This document shows, piece after piece, positions 32,919-44,776 of a stretch of 64,000 nt of DNA. The translations under genes and the position numbers were made by a program. The stretch is from the NCBI RefSeq assembly GCF_037126465.1, contig NW_026999355.1:1240001-1304000 (forward strand). Reading direction: 5' to 3'. The stretch comes from Ornithodoros turicata (Eukaryota; Arthropoda; Arachnida; Ixodida; Argasidae). Below the pieces are notes generated by a model. It was not told the origin of the DNA. It saw only the letters and a list, made by a program, of their open reading frames with translations, and made no database searches. Each line of letters begins with the position of its first letter. The stretch's first letter is position 1.

Positions 32919-33097
32919 TGACGATCTGCAAATTTCTTCGTAAAACGTTTGTGGTATTTTTGTAGAACGGTGATTAACACTGAGCAGAGTTTTCGACATG
33001 TTTCAAACTAATTTCTTCATTACCGTTCATATGTATTTGTTTTGTTCCTGTGGAATGCATTCGATGTGCTAAAGCTCCCTAATGCGCGATTTCTTTT

Positions 33098-33190
33098 AAT
33101 TCCGTGTTACCGCCTCGAAGCAACCGTACAGACGTGAACGGATGGAGAGAGGATAGCAGGACGGTGTGAGGGACACAGGGGGTTTTGTGA
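33098..33190 (-). repeat. SINE 3' fragment
   Basis: Reverse complement of the tail region of the SINE at 32448-32752 (ctctctccatc, gtctgtacggttgcttcgag, taacacggaattaaaa). The head is missing. Confidence 0.6.
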
Positions 33191-34290
33191 TGCGTAGTGA
33201 AAGCGCTTCCGGGGGGGGGGGGGGGCAAAAGTGTAACCCTCTACCACATCATTTTCTGGAGGCGGACGTTGCGCACTATGTGGGTGTTCAGAGGTTCCTA
33301 TCATGACATCTGAGAATAATCATTACGACCTATGACTAAAGAGCGCACTATTTTCACAAGTGACCTCGGAGTTCCAGGGGGGCCACGACCCCTTCTTGGC
33401 CCCCTCTCGGAACGCCTATGCTGGGAAGCATATGGTATTGGATGCCACGCGAATATTGATGTGAATTAAGGCAACCAACCATCCAACATCGTCTCGGCAC
33501 GTCGGCGAAAACCACAGGATGACACTGCGATGGACTGCAACCATCGCGCGGGAGCTCGCGTCATGGAGATTTCCGGACCCGATGAACGCATACGCGTGAT
33601 CGTACGGCGCATGCTCCTGGCGGCCGAGGTTCCATTACACAAGTCAAGTTGCTCGTTGTCTCTCCACGGGGCAGCTCGGCGCTCCGCCAGCTGTACTCCC
33701 TTCGCCGCTCCGTCCAAATTCGCTCCCGAGAATACTCCTCGCACATGACGAAGGTAAAATTTTGGTTCTAGACTCAGAAAAATGTTTTCTTTATGCTGAA
33801 AACGATGGGGAAAAAATCATTTCATAGTGCCTTTAAGTGAGGGCGGCGATATCGACGTCACTGTCGCTCTTTTGCCGATCACTCGCGGTTTACAGCAGAC
33901 GGCAGAGCTGAAATAGTTAGGCCTCTAGCATGCGCTGCGATTACCGTTCGAGCGGATCATGTGGAGATCACGTTTTAATATCACAGTTGCAATTTGCTTC
34001 TAAAGTCAATAACCAAAAAGGTGATTAAAATATTTCTGTTAATTAGTCTCCTAATTGAGAAAAATATGGTTTCCTAGTAGCAGCCCAGTCGAGTATTCCA
34101 ACGACAAAAGTAAAAGCGTCCGAAGACAACTCGCTCTTTTATGAAAATTTGTCGCAGTTAAAAAGAAACAACCTGTATATAACTCAACCGCAAAAACGAC
34201 ATCTAGCTGCGCTCGTAGCGTTTTTATTAACAATCTGTGAATGATAAAGGAAATGGCCTGTATAAAGCACAAATGTAAAATTTATCACAT
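33191..34290. other. No recognisable gene
   Basis: Contains a G tract at 33211-33224 and short frames without motifs (33466-33748 open on both strands but unconserved). Confidence 0.3.
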
Positions 34291-34588
34291 TTTTTATTGC
34301 ATGTTAGAGCCGCGACGCAAATGCGACTGTGAGCGGCGTACAGACGTCGGCAGATGAAGGGAGGACAACGGGAAGGAGTGGGGGACAGGAGGGTTAGTAT
34401 GCGTCATGGGCCGACTTCCGAGGGACTGTGCCGACATCCCTCTGGAAAATCTGCCGGAAAACCAGGGGAAACCCTCAGACAGCACTGCCGGTGGTATAGG
34501 ATTCGAACCACCTCCCGGTCTTCAGAACGACCTTCGCTACCACCAACGAGCGTATGCATTTACGCGCTTGGCCATGCCGCTGTAAAAT
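34291..34588 (-). repeat. tRNA-derived SINE, full length
   Basis: Minus strand: box A in ggcatggccaagcgcg (about 34580) and box B in ggttcgaatcc (34509-34499). The shared core (ggtttccc, gtcggcacagtccctcggaa, gtcggcccatgacgcat) follows. The tail taacatgcaataaaaaat ends near 34291. Confidence 0.75.
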
Positions 34589-36038
34589 TAATTTCTGGTT
34601 TAGAGAGGTATGATGTCATAGGCTGCGCAATCTGCAATGTATCTGGCAACCTGCCCCGCAAAGGTCGACTTCCATCTCCCCACCACAGCCGCCGACAGAC
34701 ATCCAACTACAGAGCTCTGTGTTCCGACCACGACCAACTAGATTATAGCGACCATGTCATGGGCACTCATTCCCAGCGCAGCATTTAGAGGCTAGCGGTG
34801 GCGCCACTCATCTGCACGGTTATTGCTTCCTCAATTTCTACAATACTTTGTACTTCAGCTTACCTTAGTATTTTTGTACAAGCGGTGGATGTCCCACGAG
34901 GGACGCTTCTTTCTAAAGTTGATTATCATCATCATTCTACGCATTTTCATAGAAGCTTTTGCTGTCGTCTGTTACGGTAGTCGCACCGTCGTACGTCCGC
35001 TTCTGCGCGTACAAAATTCAAATTTCCATTGTCCAATCATGGTGTAGATCTTGCGGGCCGATGTGTAGCGCTCCTAGCGGATCGTGCCGACGGACTCCTC
35101 ATAGGGGTTGCCGGTTGAGATGGTCGGTATAATCTAGTAGGTCATGGTTCCGACGCCGAATGAACAGCGAAATGGCCCTCATTCTTGCCAGGTGAAAGAC
35201 GCCAACTCACAATGAAGCCACCTGCTGTCAGAGAATCCGAATCTATGGAGCTTTGCGGCGTTCTTTCGAAAATTCATGAATGTGCACTGGACGGCATTTG
35301 TATTTTACGTGATGGTTCTTTTAGAGATTTTGATTTGTGATACGAAATAAGACAAATATTTCTTGAGCTCGTACTGGCACTTTAAGTGGTGCAGTCTTTC
35401 GTTAGGTTCACAACAATACAACAGACTATAGCTCTTTGAATGATAACATTTTACGTAATGCACACGGTATGAAAGAGGCTGAGTTGCAGTTTGCGGTGCA
35501 ACGTATATTATACGAGAAAAGAGTTGCATGATGTGTTGCTACTATTGCTTGATGCATACTGACAACAACTTAAAACTAGTTCGTTTCCAAAAATCCAAAA
35601 TCATCGCGCGAAATACTGGAGAAAACTTGTGCGGACGTGACTCCGATTAATTTCCGACGTAGGATTCTATGTGAAGTAATGAACACGAAGGAAACGACAA
35701 TGTCACAGCACATGTTCCAAGTCTTGAGCTGGATGTCCCCCCGACATGGAGAAAATGCAACGGCTCACCAGTTCCCAAACCCGATATTGGGTCTGCTGCA
35801 ATTTAAATGGGAAGGGAAGTAACTGGCCAGGAGCAGCGTATGAAAGTGTGGAGAGAAACGAAACTGGCATAACGAATAAGGGGTGTACAGGGACACGAAG
35901 AATCGTAAAGGGTCCAAGGGGTGTCCAAAGAGTACATCATTATCTGTCCAAATGTTATCAGAGTCACTAAATAGGGGACGCTAGTTGATATCTCCCCCGA
36001 GCTGACAGCACCATATTTTTCAGACAAGTTGTCGCTGG
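34589..36038. other. No recognisable gene
   Basis: Short open frames only. I looked here for a TRAF-C (MATH) domain following the TRAF-like gene on the minus strand and found no convincing match. Confidence 0.3.
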
Positions 36039-36894
36039 CTACTCCTTCGCCTTTATGTTCTTTTTCGTGGCTCGTTCAGACACACCACCCGATGTTCCCT
36101 TCACTTCCTCCTTGTTCTTTTCGTTGCCGTAGCATTTGATACTCCAACGCGACGTAGCAATTTTTCGGTCACTTTTCTCTTGTCCCGCGAGACATGAACC
36201 TGAAGGGCATGACGTTCGCCTTGGTCCCGCGATGCCTGCATTGACAGCATTTTCCACGACTCCTTTCGCCTGCAGCAGCTTTTTCCCTAAGCATCTGATA
36301 CTTGAGGATAAAGCGTTGACTTTATTTTCCAAGGCCTGTTGATCGTTGCAGAGGGATATTACGCTACGCTGTGTATCTTGGCTTACTCGAACAATGCCGT
36401 CTGCTGTGAAGTCCTTTGCGTGAGGAGTGCAAATTTCTTGTTGAGCACGCGAATCCTTGCAGTCCCTGGTGTTGTGCTCAAACATTTCATTGCGAGGAAC
36501 TCTGCGCTTGCAACGAGGACAGCCAACTGAATGCCGAGCGCAGTCGTAGAGAAAATGAGATATCATTGAGAGATAATCACATTCAAAATCACAACCGTCG
36601 GTGTAGTTCCAGCAGTGCATTTCGAACTGCAACAGCTCGCTCTCGCTGAACTCGAAGGTTTGCAGGTATCTGGCTCTGAAACCATATCCGTCAACGGACA
36701 CTTGCATTCGGCTACAATCAGCTGGTTGAAGCAATGATCACAGAATCCGTGAGCGCATTCAATGAGATGCAGGGTTTTTGCCAAAACCCCGCATAGATCG
36801 CAGAAGCGTATACACCAGGCACTGCACGGACAAATTCAAATGGGCGCCAGTCAACGTCTTCCGAGAATCCCGTAAGAACGACTGGGTGGGACAT
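36039..36894 (-). pseudogene. TRAF-like RING/TRAF-zinc-finger protein, frameshifted
   Basis: The chosen start (36894) gives MSHPVVLTGFSEDVDWRPFE, typical of tick proteins annotated as TRAF6-like. After a frame change near 36815, a RING-like motif reads CDLCG, then ECAHGFCDHC and ECKCP. A second frame change near 36685 leads to TRAF-type zinc fingers in the main frame (36734-36039). These read CWNYTDGCDFECDYLSMISH and CARHSVGCPRCKRRV to HNTRDC, about residues 40-95. A coiled-coil-like stretch follows (ALENKVNALSSSIRCLGKKL). No TRAF-C/MATH domain is seen before the stop. TRAF proteins are cytosolic adaptors and E3 ligases in Toll/IMD/TNF signalling. It lacks introns; with two frameshifts and no MATH domain it is probably a pseudogene, unless the frame changes are assembly errors. 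Confidence 0.7.
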
Positions 36895-37129
36895 GATGGG
36901 ATGTAATATCAGCGAAGCTGGGTTATGGGAAGTCTTGTGGGCGTCGTGCGGTCCAGCAAGGCATCATCTGACGGAGATTCCATTTGCGGCAGCTATTACG
37001 AGGCTGTGATGCTGTAGCCTCAAGGAATCTACAATGGACTGACTCCTCCTCTTCGTTTTTAGGTGACCCGTGGTATTGCATTTCACCGCTAGAACACTGA
37101 CATTGTGTTGCGGACATGATCATTCCAAA
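36895..37129. other. 5' flank of the TRAF-like locus
   Basis: No clear promoter motif. The repeat flanking the LTR element begins at about 37130. Confidence 0.3.
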
Positions 37130-37163
37130 ATTATGCGTCACTGTACAATTTGTATGATAGTTT

Positions 37164-37323
37164 TGTAGAGGATGTGGTGTTCCTCTACATGAGTCCCGAC
37201 CGGCGATGATGGTATGCCACGGAGAGGCGATGACGGTGGCCTATCTCCATGGCCGCGCCGGTGGAACTGAGGCAGGTGCTCCAGGCGCGTGGCCATCTTC
37301 GTCGTTGTCCAGGGCCCGCTACA
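37164..37323 (-). repeat. LTR (3' LTR of the minus-strand element)
   Basis: 160 bp, TG...CA ends, nearly identical to 38155-38314. It differs by ggatg/ggagg near the start and agggcc/acggcc near the end, implying recent insertion. Confidence 0.9.
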
Positions 37324-38154
37324 GGGCTCCCCCCTCAGACGCGGAGCGCCGATAAGAAAGATGGAAGAATCGCGTCTATACCGGAGGGAGAGAGCGAGAG
37401 CGGCCGTGGATGACGTGCACTACTGGACGAATTCGTGGGACGGCACAATACCCGTTGCGTGAAGCTCTCGATGAGCGAGGCAGATGAAGGGCGAATAGTT
37501 GGGCGTCAGAGTCGTGGCCTGGGGTGCCGGAAACGGCACGGGAGCGTGAGCTCATAGGGTCCCAGGAAGTGATGCTGCGTACCCGTGAGGACTGCCGTGA
37601 AAACTGCCGAGACGCCGGAGAATGCGGGCCGTGGCGTCGGCGGCCGCGACTGCCGAAACCGGCAGGCGAGCACTTTGCTGTGTTGTCGCGGCCGGCTGCG
37701 AATGAGCGTCGAGAGGCGGAAGGGAAGTGGCGGGTAGTGAGTGTGCCGGGGTCCGTGCACAGCACAGGGCGGTCCCCGGGATCCGTCAAGCGATGGTCGG
37801 TTAGAGGATCGTAGGACCAGTGACCGGTCGGAGCGTTGCATGGTCGTCCAAATCGGTACCGTGGAGGGTGACGGTACGTGAGCGTCGGCGCGTCAGTCGA
37901 CAGGAGAAGGGCAGTCGTGATGCTGTCGTCGTGAGCCGGACGGTGAAATGCTGCACGGCTGCAGAGGTGGGCGTGCCGTGCTGGACGGTGAGGCCGCAGG
38001 TGGAAAGGCGCCGGGTACGTTAACGGCGAGGTTTGCTGGCGGTGGGTCCATGTATAGCGCTGTGGTAGTGCTCGTCGCAGGCGTCGTCAGGAATTTGGGA
38101 TAGTAACGAGCCGAATTGTATCCGAACATGGTGTTCGTTGTTCGGGTCACCAAA

Positions 38155-38314
38155 TGTAGAGGAGGTGGTGTTCCTCTACATGAGTCCCGACCGGCGATGA
38201 TGGTATGCCACGGAGAGGCGATGACGGTGGCCTATCTCCATGGCCGCGCCGGTGGAACTGAGGCAGGTGCTCCAGGCGCGTGGCCATCTTCGTCGTTGTC
38301 CACGGCCCGCTACA
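38155..38314 (-). repeat. LTR (5' LTR of the minus-strand element)
   Basis: Partner of 37164-37323. The primer-binding-like site lies immediately next to it on the interior side. Confidence 0.9.
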
Positions 38315-38540
38315 GTTTGCTGGCAGTACACGGATATCAGTTTATTTTGTTTTAATGATGTTTCAGGGTCCTGAAAAGTAGGCAGGCGATTTTGAGTGGC
38401 TCCCTGATGAGCTGGGCATTGACCATGGGCCAAGCAATCTTGTTGTACTGAGGGGTCGAGAGTATAGCTGATTTAAACACGCTAGGTGTATCTCCGGAAT
38501 GTCTGGAATGTGAGCAGTGAAGAACAACGTGCTCTCGACG
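38315..38540. repeat. Dispersed repeat, right flank of the LTR element
   Basis: Continues the repeat copy whose other part is at 37130-37163. It aligns with 1335-1560. Confidence 0.8.
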
Positions 38541-39690
38541 GACATGCGCTGAGTGATAATTACCAGTTTCATCAATTGGTACTTACCTGAAGTTGAACTG
38601 GAATTATACAAAGTATATGGAAGGACTTACTACCATGGTTCACGTATCATTTTTCCTTTGGTTCCGCTGAAAGCAGCCGTATTCAAAGCTTTGAAAAGAC
38701 AACACTGACGCGTTTCCTCCTCTCCCCTGAGCTCAGCGCCCCTCTTATCTGACTCTTGGCGGAGAGCCGTGTGTGCCTGTCGGCAGCCGGAATAAGCACA
38801 TGAAGCCAAATGGGTGAGGACCCCATTTATTGAAAATAGTAGAAGTCTCAACAGCTTCTTGCTGTATTTATTTTCGGGGGCCCTGGTTCAATCTTCCACC
38901 AGCACGGAAGTCCTGCGTGCTACTGTAAAAGAAAAGAAAAGGAGGGAACATCAACATAGTGCTGATCCAGGGTAAGGCACAAGACTAGGTCGGGAAGACG
39001 CTTCCCCATGATCGTAGTGCCTGCATATATTTCGTGTAATTCCAGCTTCTACTTCAGGTATTCGCGGATTGATTGTTCTGAGCTTCTGTTGTCCATTTCA
39101 TCTCATGTACGGCCTAGGTCCCTCACATGTTACCCCACCTTTTATGACGATACGCATTGCAAACTTAGTTTTTTAATAAGAATTCTGGTCGATTTCAAGA
39201 ACTTTAGTCGTCAACATCTCGTCGATATCTTTGCTCGTAATCGAATGTTTCTGATCACCCTTACGGAGGTTACTCAGGACCGACTTATTTCACGATTACT
39301 ATTGTTTGCTTTTGTTGCTACTTATTTTTGTATGGCTCAAACTACTGTGTGTGCTGCGTATATTGAATATTATTGTCCGCCTTCTTTCCTTTTTCTTTTC
39401 CTAGCATCTTTTTTCTGGTTTCATGTTTTTTAGTGATCAAGTTTGCACTGTTATGCAGGCCTTTCCGGCTGTTCACGGGCACCTCAGAAATAAATAAATG
39501 TGATTGAAATTGAATTGCGCGGCCTATAAAACGGTCGTCGGAGTAGCATTCTTTGCGGTATTGTTCCCGGGAATATTTTTTCCTAAAAGTCTCACGCGTG
39601 GTCGGGGCGGGTTACACGTGCTGGCTATCACGGAGCGATGTCTAGTACTTTAGATCCGTGCTCACTTTGAGACTTTTCACCGTCCTGATC
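38541..39690. other. No recognisable gene
   Basis: A 141-codon frame at 39008-39433 is rich in Phe/Leu/Ser with no identifiable family; it ends in an A-rich region with aataaataaatg. I do not call it. Confidence 0.3.
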
Positions 39691-40480
39691 ATCCGGTGTG
39701 CGCTTTGGTGCATTATTTCGTCGGTCATGCAGACCGGTGGATCACCGATACCACTGACAGCCGTCCGAGAGCAGAAGTTCCTGCCCCACTTTTCGCAGCT
39801 TGCGTAGCTGCCGTCAGACACGTACGCGAGATGTCCCCGGACATCTCTCCAGACGTCAGACGTCTCTCCCTGGGGCGCCAGAGATTTCTACGCCGCACTC
39901 ATGGAGGCGCTGCTGGTTCCCTCCCTGCCTGGTGTCGTGGGTGGGCTTTCTGGGAGTGCTTGCCGTCGTATCATGGCTGGCTGGTCGGACGCTCGTCGTG
40001 CGAGTCTCCAGTGGAAGCTGGCTCATGGTGTCCTGCCGCTCCGTGAGCGTTTACACTTCCATATCTGTCGCACGGATCACTCCCGTCTTGTGGCATCTCG
40101 GAGTCGATACGGAGCACTGCTTCCTTCAGCGTTAGATTCCGCTGCTTCTGCGGAGCAGAGTGGTGGTTGTCTTTGAGCTTCCGTGGGTCGAATGGGCTAC
40201 CGTAAGGTTAATGGAAAGTTGCAGCAAAGAATCGGAAACATTTGGCATGTCTGATTGCAGAAATAAATTTCCAAATTTGGATACGCCGGTGCTGGTTGGC
40301 CTTCGATGGCCCCGACTGCCGTGGGTTAGGTCTGTTTCAGGCTGTTCGTGCTGGACTACGGGCGCTCATCACGAGGGAATACGAAGTGCTCTGTCCAGTC
40401 TAGTGCTCCCGCCGCTGGCTGTGCTCCACTCGTATCTTCCGCATGATCAGGGTGAGTGGCACATTCTGTTCTAGCCAGTT
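39690..40480 (+). pseudogene. Tx1/L1-group LINE ORF2 C-terminal fragment
   Basis: A decayed frame (39901-40176) has ARRASLQWKLAHGVLPLRER followed by a basic stretch and HICRTD. This is the region before the C-terminal zinc knuckle in Tx1-like ORF2 proteins (W-x-L-hGxLPxRxRL). Frames change several times. The remaining part (about 40300-40400, LFQAVRAGLRALITREYE) matches the C-terminus in another frame. No RT motif is left. Confidence 0.5.
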
Positions 40481-42366
40481 TGCTAGACTTGTACTGTCCC
40501 CTGTCGCGACTCTACCGTATATCATGGATCGCATGGTATCGCATGGTATGGTCCGTACAAACAGCAATCTCCCTTTGGAGCGTTGTTACCCTGCCTTTCA
40601 GAACAGCACGCTTTTAGTGTTCCTGTGAGTGAGCCTACCTTCCTACCTTCCTCCATAAGTGAGCCTACCTCCATAGGTAGCTCTCGTGCTTGATGACAAT
40701 ACATACCTCGAAAAAGATGTTCCTCTGGAAGAAATGTTGTGTCGGTGTATCTTGCATGAGCTGCGCTGAGATCTCCTGGGTGCGCAACCACTGTTCATGT
40801 CTACCTCCATAGACTGAATAGGAGTGTACTTCCCGCCTCCACGGAATATTCTAGTTTTAAAAAAATGCAAAAAAGCATCAAAGGGCAGAAGTTCCGCCGG
40901 AATATTACGTGGAGCATTCACACGGCGCCAGCATATATTGAGTGCCGTAGAGAATTGGCCCTGTCGTCTGCCTAGGAATATCTTGTGGCTGACCCGGAGG
41001 ATATTCCCCGTGGCCGAATGAGCTCGAAAGAGCATGACGTCGCACTCACGTGACAACAGAAAGCTATGACGTTTTGCACATCTTCCGCTGGAATATTCTG
41101 GGTAATGCCGCTCGTATGAATACACGGATTATGTCACGTGTATAGTGCTCCGCGTTGGAATGCTCATGTGCATCCTTCACCTAAGGCACGACATATTTTG
41201 TGCTGTCTAGCAGTCTGTACACATCGAATGTCTTATGACCCTTGGGTTTCGATTATAAATAAAATCAACAATTCTTAAGTTTTTAATCGTTCCTGGTAGA
41301 AGTACACTAAAATTCTAGAAAGGGAAAGGAAAGTGCATGGCTCCTGGAGCGGCATTTGTGAGAAGTATGTCTTCGTCACACGTTTCCAATAAGGATCGTG
41401 ATAATCCTGGTCTTATAGGTGGCCACTCAACTTTTATGAGCATGCAGTTCTAGCTGTTTTCAATTATTCAAGTGGGAGAGACAAAAAACGTGTCACATCG
41501 TGGTTGCTTTTACGATGCCGTTTTATTTTAATGAACACACAAAACACACATACACGTGTCAGACGTACCAAGAGGTCACCCTCTATTATATTTCTTTATC
41601 AACATTATTTTCTCTCATCTTACCCGTCACCTTTGCGACAAGCGTGCAGACAAGGGTTGTTAACAAAACAGAGAGAGAGAGAGAGAGAGAGATAAAGAAA
41701 CTGACAAGGAAAAAAAATGTAAGTGACCTCTTGGGAGTTGTGGCACATGCCCAGACGGTACAGAATATACGAGGACTGCAGATCACGGCCGCTGACTGTG
41801 CTTCACCCCCTCGTGTGCCGTCGTTCACTCCTTTGCTGGTCGGCTGCCCGTTTGCTGCGTACAGACAAACAGAATCCCAATTATTTGTCTCGCATTTCAC
41901 GACACGTGTCAAAGACATTTCACTTTCAAAACATGCGCACTGGATCAACACTAGCTGCCGCTGCATAAGCACTTGACAAAGTTATTCCCGCGCTGTAGCT
42001 GTAGTAGTTCTGGCTCGTAGTTCTGTAGAGTCGACTCTTGAGGGTGGACGAAAACGCCTCAGCGCGGCTCTCGTGACGTCATCCCTATGGCAATGACTCC
42101 CGTTCTAAAATTCGGGTATTCAACACTGGGAGTCCTCGAGAGTCGACTCCCACCGACTCTCCTCTCGATGTGGGTCGCTGGAGCGGATGACATACGTGGC
42201 TCTCATGCGTCACGACTGCGACTCGCGGGTCGAACGAGTTTAATAAACGAACGCGACCGTATGTCAGTTTGCCTCTGGGCAAGGGATAGGGTACGGTTTC
42301 AAGACACCACAAGGGAGCAGTAAGGGGGTATTCCTTGGCCGGCATGGATCCACACAAGGATCCATG
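40481..42366. other. No gene; (GA)n microsatellite at 41670-41690
   Basis: Several ggaatatt(c) palindromes occur at 40843-41098. Open frames around 41500-41970 include the microsatellite and have no motif. Confidence 0.35.
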
Positions 42367-42619
42367 CAGTGGCGTATCTAGGGTGTGGCAGGTGTGGACA
42401 GGTGCCATGGGCGCCAGGTGAATAGGGGCGCCATTATGTGGTCGGGTGTGAATGTGCCAGGTCGGGTACTCAACCTGGCATATTCATAAATGATCTAAAG
42501 CACCCGCCATTAGAGAGGTTGTAGTGTGAAACCTAGTGCGGACCACACGAAAACGCATCGCCAAGGACATCATGTTAACCATGTTGCCATGGGCGCAGGT
42601 AGCTCTAGATATGCCACTG
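42367..42619. mobile_element. hAT-like MITE, 253 bp
   Basis: Ends cagtggcgtatctag and the complement of ctagatatgccactg are inverted with one mismatch. The perfect 8-bp target-site duplication gatccatg lies at 42359-42366 and 42620-42627. Inner sequence gccatgggcgc is also inverted. Non-coding. Confidence 0.92.
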
Positions 42620-42627
42620 GATCCATG

Positions 42628-44768
42628 TGTGCCTCAACGTCGTAATGCTACCCCGTTATTGGGAGAGGGACCGATAATGTCGTACCACGTGGGGCGAGGC
42701 GGAAACTGAAGAGGTGCAGTGACTGCTGAAACCCACCTGCATAACGTACTGGGTATCATGCTCACGGCCAGCCCGTTCTCTTCGTAAATTTCTTCTGTCA
42801 CGCACAGGCTGTGCAACGGGCACCTCCTGGTACCCTGACTACAGCATTCTACAGCGAACTCGCTAGTGAGCACCTTGTGCATATAATAATCGGGCCTTGT
42901 AAGGAACTTGTGAGTAATAGGAGTGACTTGCAACAACGTTCATGCGATATATTATTTTAACTTTACATGCCATGTAAACTTTATTTTTCAGGAACAGGAT
43001 ATATACAGGATTTCACCTAACGTGTTATTAACTACTGTAAGAATCTGCTTGTCCGAAAAAGATGCGGTCAACGGTATTTATCTTCTGGGAACTTTTGCTA
43101 CGGCTTGGGTCTGTTTTCAGTTATTCCGTCAGTTTTCAGTTGGTTTTCAGTTTGAATATGACTGGCCAAAACTGTTGTACTCGTTATGGTCCAGTCGTTG
43201 TTCCCTTTTTCTTTTGAGGTAGGGCCAATGTGGATTTAGTCAGGTAGCGAAGGCGGGAAAAAAATAAAATATGTCCCGGCAACACTGTCATCTCCGTGAC
43301 TCGAGCGATCCCTGGGTGTTGATAGCACAGGTACAGTCGTACACAAAAAATATTTACGACGCGCGCATGGGTCTCGCATATACTAGTTGTTTATTCATAA
43401 TTTAAGTATAGAAAAAGCTATCTGTTGCCCCACTAGTACACATATAGGAAATCATCTACCACCTGAGTACGTTTCCATATCCTGCTCCACTGCGCATGTG
43501 TAGCAGTAGGCTCGTTCATATGGCTCGTTTGTCCGTGCATTCTTGTATCCGTGCCGTGTGCCCGTGTATTGTTGTAATGCGAAGTTCGTACACTCCTTGG
43601 ATTAAACAGGAAGCGACGTTCACATCTCGAAGCTGTAGACCAAGGTTAACACGTGTGAAGAGATGAGTGATATGCATTCCGTGCAGCTGGACCCGCGAAA
43701 CAAAGGTTTTGTCATGGCAAGACCGGCCATGATAGCGTGAGTGTTAGGGAATCAGCTGTGCACCAACGATGCCATGTTTTTTTTGCAACGGACCCATGAT
43801 GACCACTCATTGAAGAAATACAAACGGCTAATCACTGCCTGTTCGTTTAGGTCTAGGTGAGGGATGAACCTTAAGTGAAACTTCCTGTTTAGTTGTGGTT
43901 ATCACGTACCCTTCGTCAAAACCTGTGATAACTTTCGAGCTGATATGTGTGGCATCAAACCTGATATGATTTATTGTTTTCTGTTCTGGTCTGGTATTGC
44001 TGCCCTGGGTGATTAGTATGGTTCGCTCAGGAAAGGGAAAGGGAATACAGCGCAAACGAAGTACGCGAATGCAAACGCGCCATGGTTAATTATGCACTGC
44101 TTATTATTCATGCTGCGGACGTCATATCTGGCGTCATTTATTTACAAAAGCAGTAGCCGCGCAACGGATGGATGGCGCTGACAGTCTCTAGCATGGCGTC
44201 ATCTGAAGATGCAGGGCCCTACGAGAGTTTCGCTACCTGTCTATATATACCTTGGTATAGGGCGCTTAAATCATTATGGATCCTGTTCCCCATGTTGTGC
44301 AGTCCAATCAGAGATTTTTCATCGGGAAGACGTGCGGATGGTCCTATTGCTATCTATTTAGCTAGTTTATTTAACCTCTGTCGCGTTCTTGGTGCTGTCA
44401 ATTCTCACTATACTGTTTTTAGCGAAGGCCGATTGAATGGTACACTTTTAAATGGGCCGTCTTGTACTACTTAGGAAATGTTAAAAGAAGACCCTCAGCA
44501 CAAGAGCCGCTGGTATACCTATACACTGACCTACTGGGCGCTGACTTCATCATTGACACGATATTTAAAGGTGTGTGACGTGTTGAAAGGACTCTTGGGT
44601 ATTGCAGGTCAACAGCATACGTGAATTTAAGAAAAAGCAGAATTTTACATAATAGAAGGGCTTCCAAGGCCCCGAAATACGGATGATTTTCAGATTGAAG
44701 GATTTTCATGGGTGTCAAGGCGATGTACAGGTACGCCCTACAGCGGCGAGCGGGCTTGTTCAACCGTT
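42628..44768. other. No recognisable gene
   Basis: Near 43005 acaggatttcacctaacgtgttatta resembles the terminus of the fold-back element at 21664 (cagggtgtttcacctaa), possibly a solo end. No coding or RNA signature otherwise. Confidence 0.3.
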
Positions 44769-44776
44769 CAGAGGTA

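Larger units (their letters stand above)
37164..38314 (-). mobile_element. Miniature LTR retrotransposon (TRIM-like), 1,151 bp
   Basis: Two 160-bp direct repeats, 37164-37323 and 38155-38314, start TGTAG and end CTACA and differ at only a few positions. A 4-bp duplication GTTT flanks the element (37160-37163 and 38315-38318). The uninterrupted paralogue at 1314-1560 confirms it. On the minus strand a primer-binding-like tggtgacccgaa (38152-38141) follows the first LTR. A purine tract (gaggggggag, complement of 37327-37336) precedes the second. These signals fix the orientation as minus. The interior (831 bp) has no protease, RT or integrase, so it would need proteins from another element. Confidence 0.9.

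Noticed and set aside
39008..39433. 141-codon hydrophobic frame
   Set aside because: AT-rich Phe/Leu composition with no conserved motif, neighbouring exons or family; probably fortuitous.
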